Assembly (NCBI GenBank): GCA_963765725.1
Contig: CAVXXI010000001.1
Location: forward strand, 434,001-498,000
Source: DASQEH01 sp963765725
GTDB taxonomy: Bacteria > Actinomycetota > Actinomycetes > Propionibacteriales > Nocardioidaceae
Reading direction: 5' to 3'
DNA length: 64,000 nt
A program made the position numbers and the translations under genes. Shown in pieces: positions 61,289 to 64,000 of this stretch (within the stretch, counting starts at the first letter, position 1; each line of letters starts with the position of its first letter). The notes under the pieces were generated by a model. It did no database searches. It saw only the letters and a list, made by a program, of their open reading frames with translations, and was not told the origin of the DNA.

Positions 61289-61593
61289 CCGACCGGGCGC
61301 GAATGTCGGGTCGACCGGGCGCAAATGTCGCGTCGACCTGAGGGCGCAAATGTCGGCTCGACCGGGCGGAAATGTCGGTTCGAGTGGGCGCAAAGTCGCG
61401 TCGAGTGGGCGGAAATGTCGGGTCGAGCGGGCGGAGCATGTTCGGTTGAGCGGGGAGGAAGGGCTGGTTGGGCAGGGCCCAGGTGCATACGTGCCCGCTC
61501 GGGGATGCATATGTGCCCGCTCGGGGATGCATACGCGCCCGGTCGGGGGTGCATACGCGCCCGGTCGGGGGTGCATACGCGCCCGGTCGGCGG
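61289..61593. repeat. 22-bp tandem array, forward block and inverted block (family A)
   Basis: The gap 61286-61671 between truB and ribF holds no gene. Seven forward units run from 61289 to about 61446 (cores such as TCGACCGGGCGCAAATGTCG; sizes 21-25, mostly 22). About 37 bp of G-rich sequence is followed by five units from 61484 to 61593, each 22 bp with core TGCATACGCGCCCGGTC. Read on the other strand these contain GACCGGGCGC, as in the forward units, so they are an inverted block. The order forward-spacer-inverted is the same as at 18.2 kb. Bases 61594-61671 hold nothing more than the leader of ribF. Confidence 0.9.
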
Positions 61594-61671
61594 TGCCGCC
61601 GATGTCGGCCATGCCCTGGTCATGGGAGAGTTTGTCCTGCACAACTCGGCCAGTGAAGGAGCTCCGACCGC

Positions 61672-62643
61672 ATGCAGGTATGGCGCGACGTCGCGGAGAT
61701 CCCAGCAGAGCTGGGCCCGACCGTCGTGACGATCGGGAACTTCGACGGTGTCCACCTCGGGCACCGCCACGTGATCCGTCGCGCGCACGAGCTGTCGGCC
61801 GAGCGGGGCGGGATCCCCGTCGTGGCCGTCACGTTCGACCCGCACCCGCTCACCGTGGTGGCCCCACACCTGGCGCCGCTGCCGCTGTCGTCCATGGACG
61901 ACCGGTTGGCGATGCTCGGTGACGCCGGCGCCGACGCGGTGCTGGTACTGCGGTTCACCCCGGCGCTGGCGAAGGTCACAGCGGAGGAGTTCGTGACGGG
62001 CGTCCTCCTGGAGACCTTGCACGCAAGCGTCGTGGTGGTGGGTGAGAACTTCCGCTTCGGATACCGCGCGCTCGGCGACGTCGCCCTGCTGCGTTCGCTG
62101 TGCGAGCCGCAGGGCGTGACCGTCGCGGCGCTTCCGCTCGACGGGTCGCAGGGGCACTCCTGGTCGTCGACGTACATCCGGGCCTGTATCGCCGCAGGTG
62201 ACGTCGCGGCGGCGACCGAGGCCCTCGGGCGGCCCTTCACGATCCGCGGTTACGTCGTGAGGGGGGACCAGCGCGGCCGCGAGCTCGGGTACCCGACCGC
62301 GAACGTTCCCGTCTCGATCACCCGTACCGCCGTGCCCGCTGACGGCGTGTACGCGGGCTGGCTGCACCGGCTCGACGAGCCGAGCGCACCGTACTGGCCG
62401 GCCGCCATCTCGGTCGGCACCAACCCGACGTTCGACGGCACCGAACGCAAGGTCGAGTCGTACGTCCTCGACCGCACAGACCTGGAGCTGTACGGCGTCG
62501 GCGTCGAGGTCTTCTTCTCGGCTCGACTGCGGGAGATGGTCAGGTTCGATGCGATCGACGAGCTCGTCGACCAGATGAAGCGCGACGTCGACTCGGCGCG
62601 CGAGCTGCTCACCACACCGCCGGTGTCCCGGCGGGTCGGGTAG
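61672..62643 (+). CDS. ribF: Bifunctional riboflavin kinase/FAD synthetase
   Basis: A protein of 323 residues. FAD synthetase half: VTIGNFDGVHLGHRHVI, TFDPHPLTVV, VGENFRFGYRALGD and SSTYIRACIAAGD. Riboflavin kinase half from about residue 180: IRGYVVRGDQRGRELGYPTANV and VGTNPTFDGTERKVESYVLD. It makes FMN, then FAD, from riboflavin and ATP. ATG at 61672. Although usually in the truB operon, it is separated from truB by a 386-bp repeat-filled gap, so separate promoters are likely. Confidence 0.95.
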   Translation: MQVWRDVAEIPAELGPTVVTIGNFDGVHLGHRHVIRRAHELSAERGGIPVVAVTFDPHPLTVVAPHLAPLPLSSMDDRLAMLGDAGADAVLVLRFTPALAKVTAEEFVTGVLLETLHASVVVVGENFRFGYRALGDVALLRSLCEPQGVTVAALPLDGSQGHSWSSTYIRACIAAGDVAAATEALGRPFTIRGYVVRGDQRGRELGYPTANVPVSITRTAVPADGVYAGWLHRLDEPSAPYWPAAISVGTNPTFDGTERKVESYVLDRTDLELYGVGVEVFFSARLREMVRFDAIDELVDQMKRDVDSARELLTTPPVSRRVG

Positions 62644-62768
62644 CGCTGGATTGGGAGGTCCAGGCGACTCGCTGGTAGTCTTGCGGTGCCGTATGACGGC
62701 CGCGGAACCACAGTGCCCGGGTGAACAGGCCCCGGCGCGCCGCGCAACGAGTCCCTGAAGGAGATCGC

Positions 62769-63038
62769 GTGCCGCTTGATGCTGCCACCAAGAAGTCGAT
62801 CATCGACGACTATGCCACCTCCGACGGTGACACAGGCTCACCAGAGGTACAGGTCGCGCTGCTCACCAAGCGCATCGCCGATCTCACCGAGCACCTCAAG
62901 GACCACAAGCACGACCACCACAGCCGCCGCGGCCTGCTGCTTCTCGTAGGACAGCGCCGTCGGCTACTCAACTACCTGCAGCAGACCGAGATCTCCCGCT
63001 ACCGCAGCCTGATCGAGAGACTCGGCCTGCGTCGTTGA
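62769..63038 (+). CDS. rpsO: Ribosomal protein S15
   Basis: A protein of 89 residues, the usual length. LDAATKKSIIDDYATSDGDTGSPEVQVALLTKRI and HKHDHHSRRGLLLLVGQRRRLLNYL in part are the RNA-binding S15 signature. It binds the central domain of 16S rRNA early in assembly. GTG start at 62769 follows GGAG. A -10-like TAGTCT lies at 62676-62681, giving a leader of about 90 bases, where S15 autoregulation is often found. Confidence 0.97.
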   Translation: MPLDAATKKSIIDDYATSDGDTGSPEVQVALLTKRIADLTEHLKDHKHDHHSRRGLLLLVGQRRRLLNYLQQTEISRYRSLIERLGLRR

Positions 63039-63455
63039 CCCCATCCGCGGCTGCTCCGAGCGGAGCTGTCGCGGCCCCGGCCGGCCCCAGCCGTCGAGGC
63101 ACCCCAACCCAGTGTCGGGACCGTGACACTCCAGGTCCCGTCCAATGCGAAAACTGAATAGCGTTCATACGACAGTTCACCGACGCGTCCCTTTCGGGGC
63201 GCGACCACCAGTGACGTCAGGCGCTGACGCCGATGCGAGGACGCCGGTCCTCGGTAGTGGTCTTCGGGACGAGCGAGATTCTCATCTCGCAGCCCCGCAG
63301 ACTTCGATCGAAGACCGGCCTCAGCACGGTCAGCACCGAGCCCGAGCCGGCCGAGAGCCGCGCTCGGATGCCGCCAGGGTGCATCGTGCACCCGATCCGG
63401 CAGGGCCGCACCGCGGCGCACAACGCGTGACGTCACGCGTAGAGAAAGGACTCCC
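63039..63455 (+). promoter_or_regulatory. Structured intergenic region: rpsO end hairpin and pnp leader
   Basis: There is no gene in these 417 bases. Seen in order: stem CGGGACC/GGTCCCG (63116-63122 with 63134-63140), a possible rpsO terminator; an AT-richer stretch 63145-63175 with TAGCGT that may be a pnp -10; a GCGTCCC/GGGGCGC stem (63185-63202, loop TTTC); CGAGGAC/GTCCTCG (63236-63253, loop GCCG); GCGAGAT/ATCTCGC (63273-63290, loop TCTC). The last is enclosed by GGTCTTCG (63259-63266) pairing with CGAAGACC (63309-63316). These tight tetraloop stems look like a folded leader. Control by polynucleotide phosphorylase and RNase III is known for pnp leaders in other bacteria; here it is inferred. 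Confidence 0.65.
63423..63440. promoter_or_regulatory. Perfect 18-bp palindrome before pnp
   Basis: ACGCGTGACGTCACGCGT is its own reverse complement over 18 bases, ending 15 bases before the pnp ATG and next to the AGAAAGGA ribosome site. It could be a protein-binding site or, in RNA, a hairpin that limits access to the ribosome site. No role is established by sequence. Confidence 0.6.
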
Positions 63456-64000
63456 ATGTCGGGATCCGACCCCCAATCCGTGGAAACCACCATCGACAAC
63501 GGTCGCCACGGCACCAGAACAATCCGTTTCGAGACCGGGCAGCTCGCCCGTCAGGCGGCCGGCTCGGCCGTCGCGTACCTCGACGACGAGACCATGCTCT
63601 TGTCTGCGACGACCGCCGGCAAGCACCCGAAAGAGCAGTTCGACTTCTTCCCGCTCACGGTCGACGTCGAGGAGCGCATGTACGCCGCGGGACGCATCCC
63701 CGGCTCGTTCTTCCGTCGTGAGGGCAGGCCGTCCGAGGACGCGATCCTCACCTGCCGGCTGATCGACCGACCCCTGCGCCCGACCTTCGTGTCCGGGCTG
63801 CGCAACGAGGTACAGGTCGTCATCACCGTCCTCGCGCTGCACCCCGACACGCCCTACGACGTGCTCGCGATCAACGCCGCCTCGCTGTCGACTCAGCTGT
63901 CCGGCCTGCCGTTCAGCGGCCCGGTGGGTGGCGTCCGCGTGGCGCTCATCGACGGCGACTGGGTCGGCTTCCCGAGCCACAGCCAGCTCGAGGACGCCGT
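63456..64000 (+). CDS. pnp: Polyribonucleotide nucleotidyltransferase, N-terminal part
   Basis: The gene runs off the window; 181 residues are visible. After a Ser/Asp-rich start, RTIRFETGQLARQAAGSAVAYLDDETMLLSATTAG and DFFPLTVDVEERMYAAGRIPGSFFRREGRPSEDAILTCRLIDRPLRP in part are the first RNase PH domain of PNPase. It degrades RNA from the 3' end using phosphate. ATG at 63456 with AGAAAGGA upstream. It comes after rpsO, as in most bacteria, with a long structured leader. Confidence 0.96.
   Translation, partial: MSGSDPQSVETTIDNGRHGTRTIRFETGQLARQAAGSAVAYLDDETMLLSATTAGKHPKEQFDFFPLTVDVEERMYAAGRIPGSFFRREGRPSEDAILTCRLIDRPLRPTFVSGLRNEVQVVITVLALHPDTPYDVLAINAASLSTQLSGLPFSGPVGGVRVALIDGDWVGFPSHSQLEDA

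Noticed and set aside
61127..61642. Open frames with CIRARSG/AYAPGRG-like repeated residues over the 61.3-kb array
   Set aside because: They are by-products of the 22-bp repeats, which shift frame every unit; both strands and several frames give similar peptides. No start site or flanking coding signal.

Overview
The window is chromosomal DNA of a high-GC Gram-positive bacterium. The block dxr–rseP–ispG, the DUF4081 acetyltransferase, proS, and rimP–nusA–ylxR–infB–rbfA–truB–ribF–rpsO–pnp is the usual actinobacterial housekeeping order. GTG starts, 4-base ATGA/GTGA stop-start overlaps, SigE-type sigma factor and Tat/lipobox secretion signals agree. The family cannot be fixed from sequence alone; a Nocardioidaceae-like actinomycete is my guess. 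No tRNA, rRNA, insertion sequence, phage gene or CRISPR array was seen.

Layout. 1-2.2 kb: end of rlmN, a HAD phosphatase, a RIO-type kinase. 2.5-8.6 kb: a propionyl-CoA-synthetase-like ligase, then dhaK-dhaL-dhaM, in which DhaM carries its own HPr and a full-length enzyme I. 8.7-10.2 kb: a secreted sulfatase. 10.2-31 kb: a polyamine region with two complete Pot-type ABC importers (one in a six-gene minus-strand operon with an Lrp regulator and an FAD amine oxidase, one on the plus strand behind a GntR regulator), a second Lrp gene, class III aminotransferases and an aminobutyraldehyde dehydrogenase. A glycosyltransferase, a DUF1697 protein, a sigma factor with a broken partner and an acyl-CoA dehydrogenase are interspersed. 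31-35 kb: a two-component system facing an ABC exporter. 35-40 kb: an NSAR/MenC-like enolase-superfamily gene, a GNAT transferase and gabT, divergent from an aldehyde dehydrogenase. 40-64 kb: the housekeeping block, interrupted by a ribbon-helix-helix/VOC/MFS operon, a CapA-like lipoprotein, an SDR-queA operon and a ferritin-like pair.

Together the middle genes read as uptake and degradation of putrescine-like polyamines: import, transamination or oxidation to 4-aminobutyraldehyde, oxidation to GABA, GabT to succinic semialdehyde, then oxidation to succinate. Substrates are inferred from families and neighbours.

Two things stand out. First, six non-coding gaps hold tandem arrays with the same 22-bp period. 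They fall into two sequence families that share the core GGCGGGAA in the same register, and several gaps hold both forward and inverted blocks. I do not recognise them as a named element. Second, four accessory genes are broken by single-base frameshifts (potB, the sigma-factor partner, the menC-like gene, capA). Two of these breaks fall at an identical 12-mer next to a C run, which suggests sequence error or slippage.
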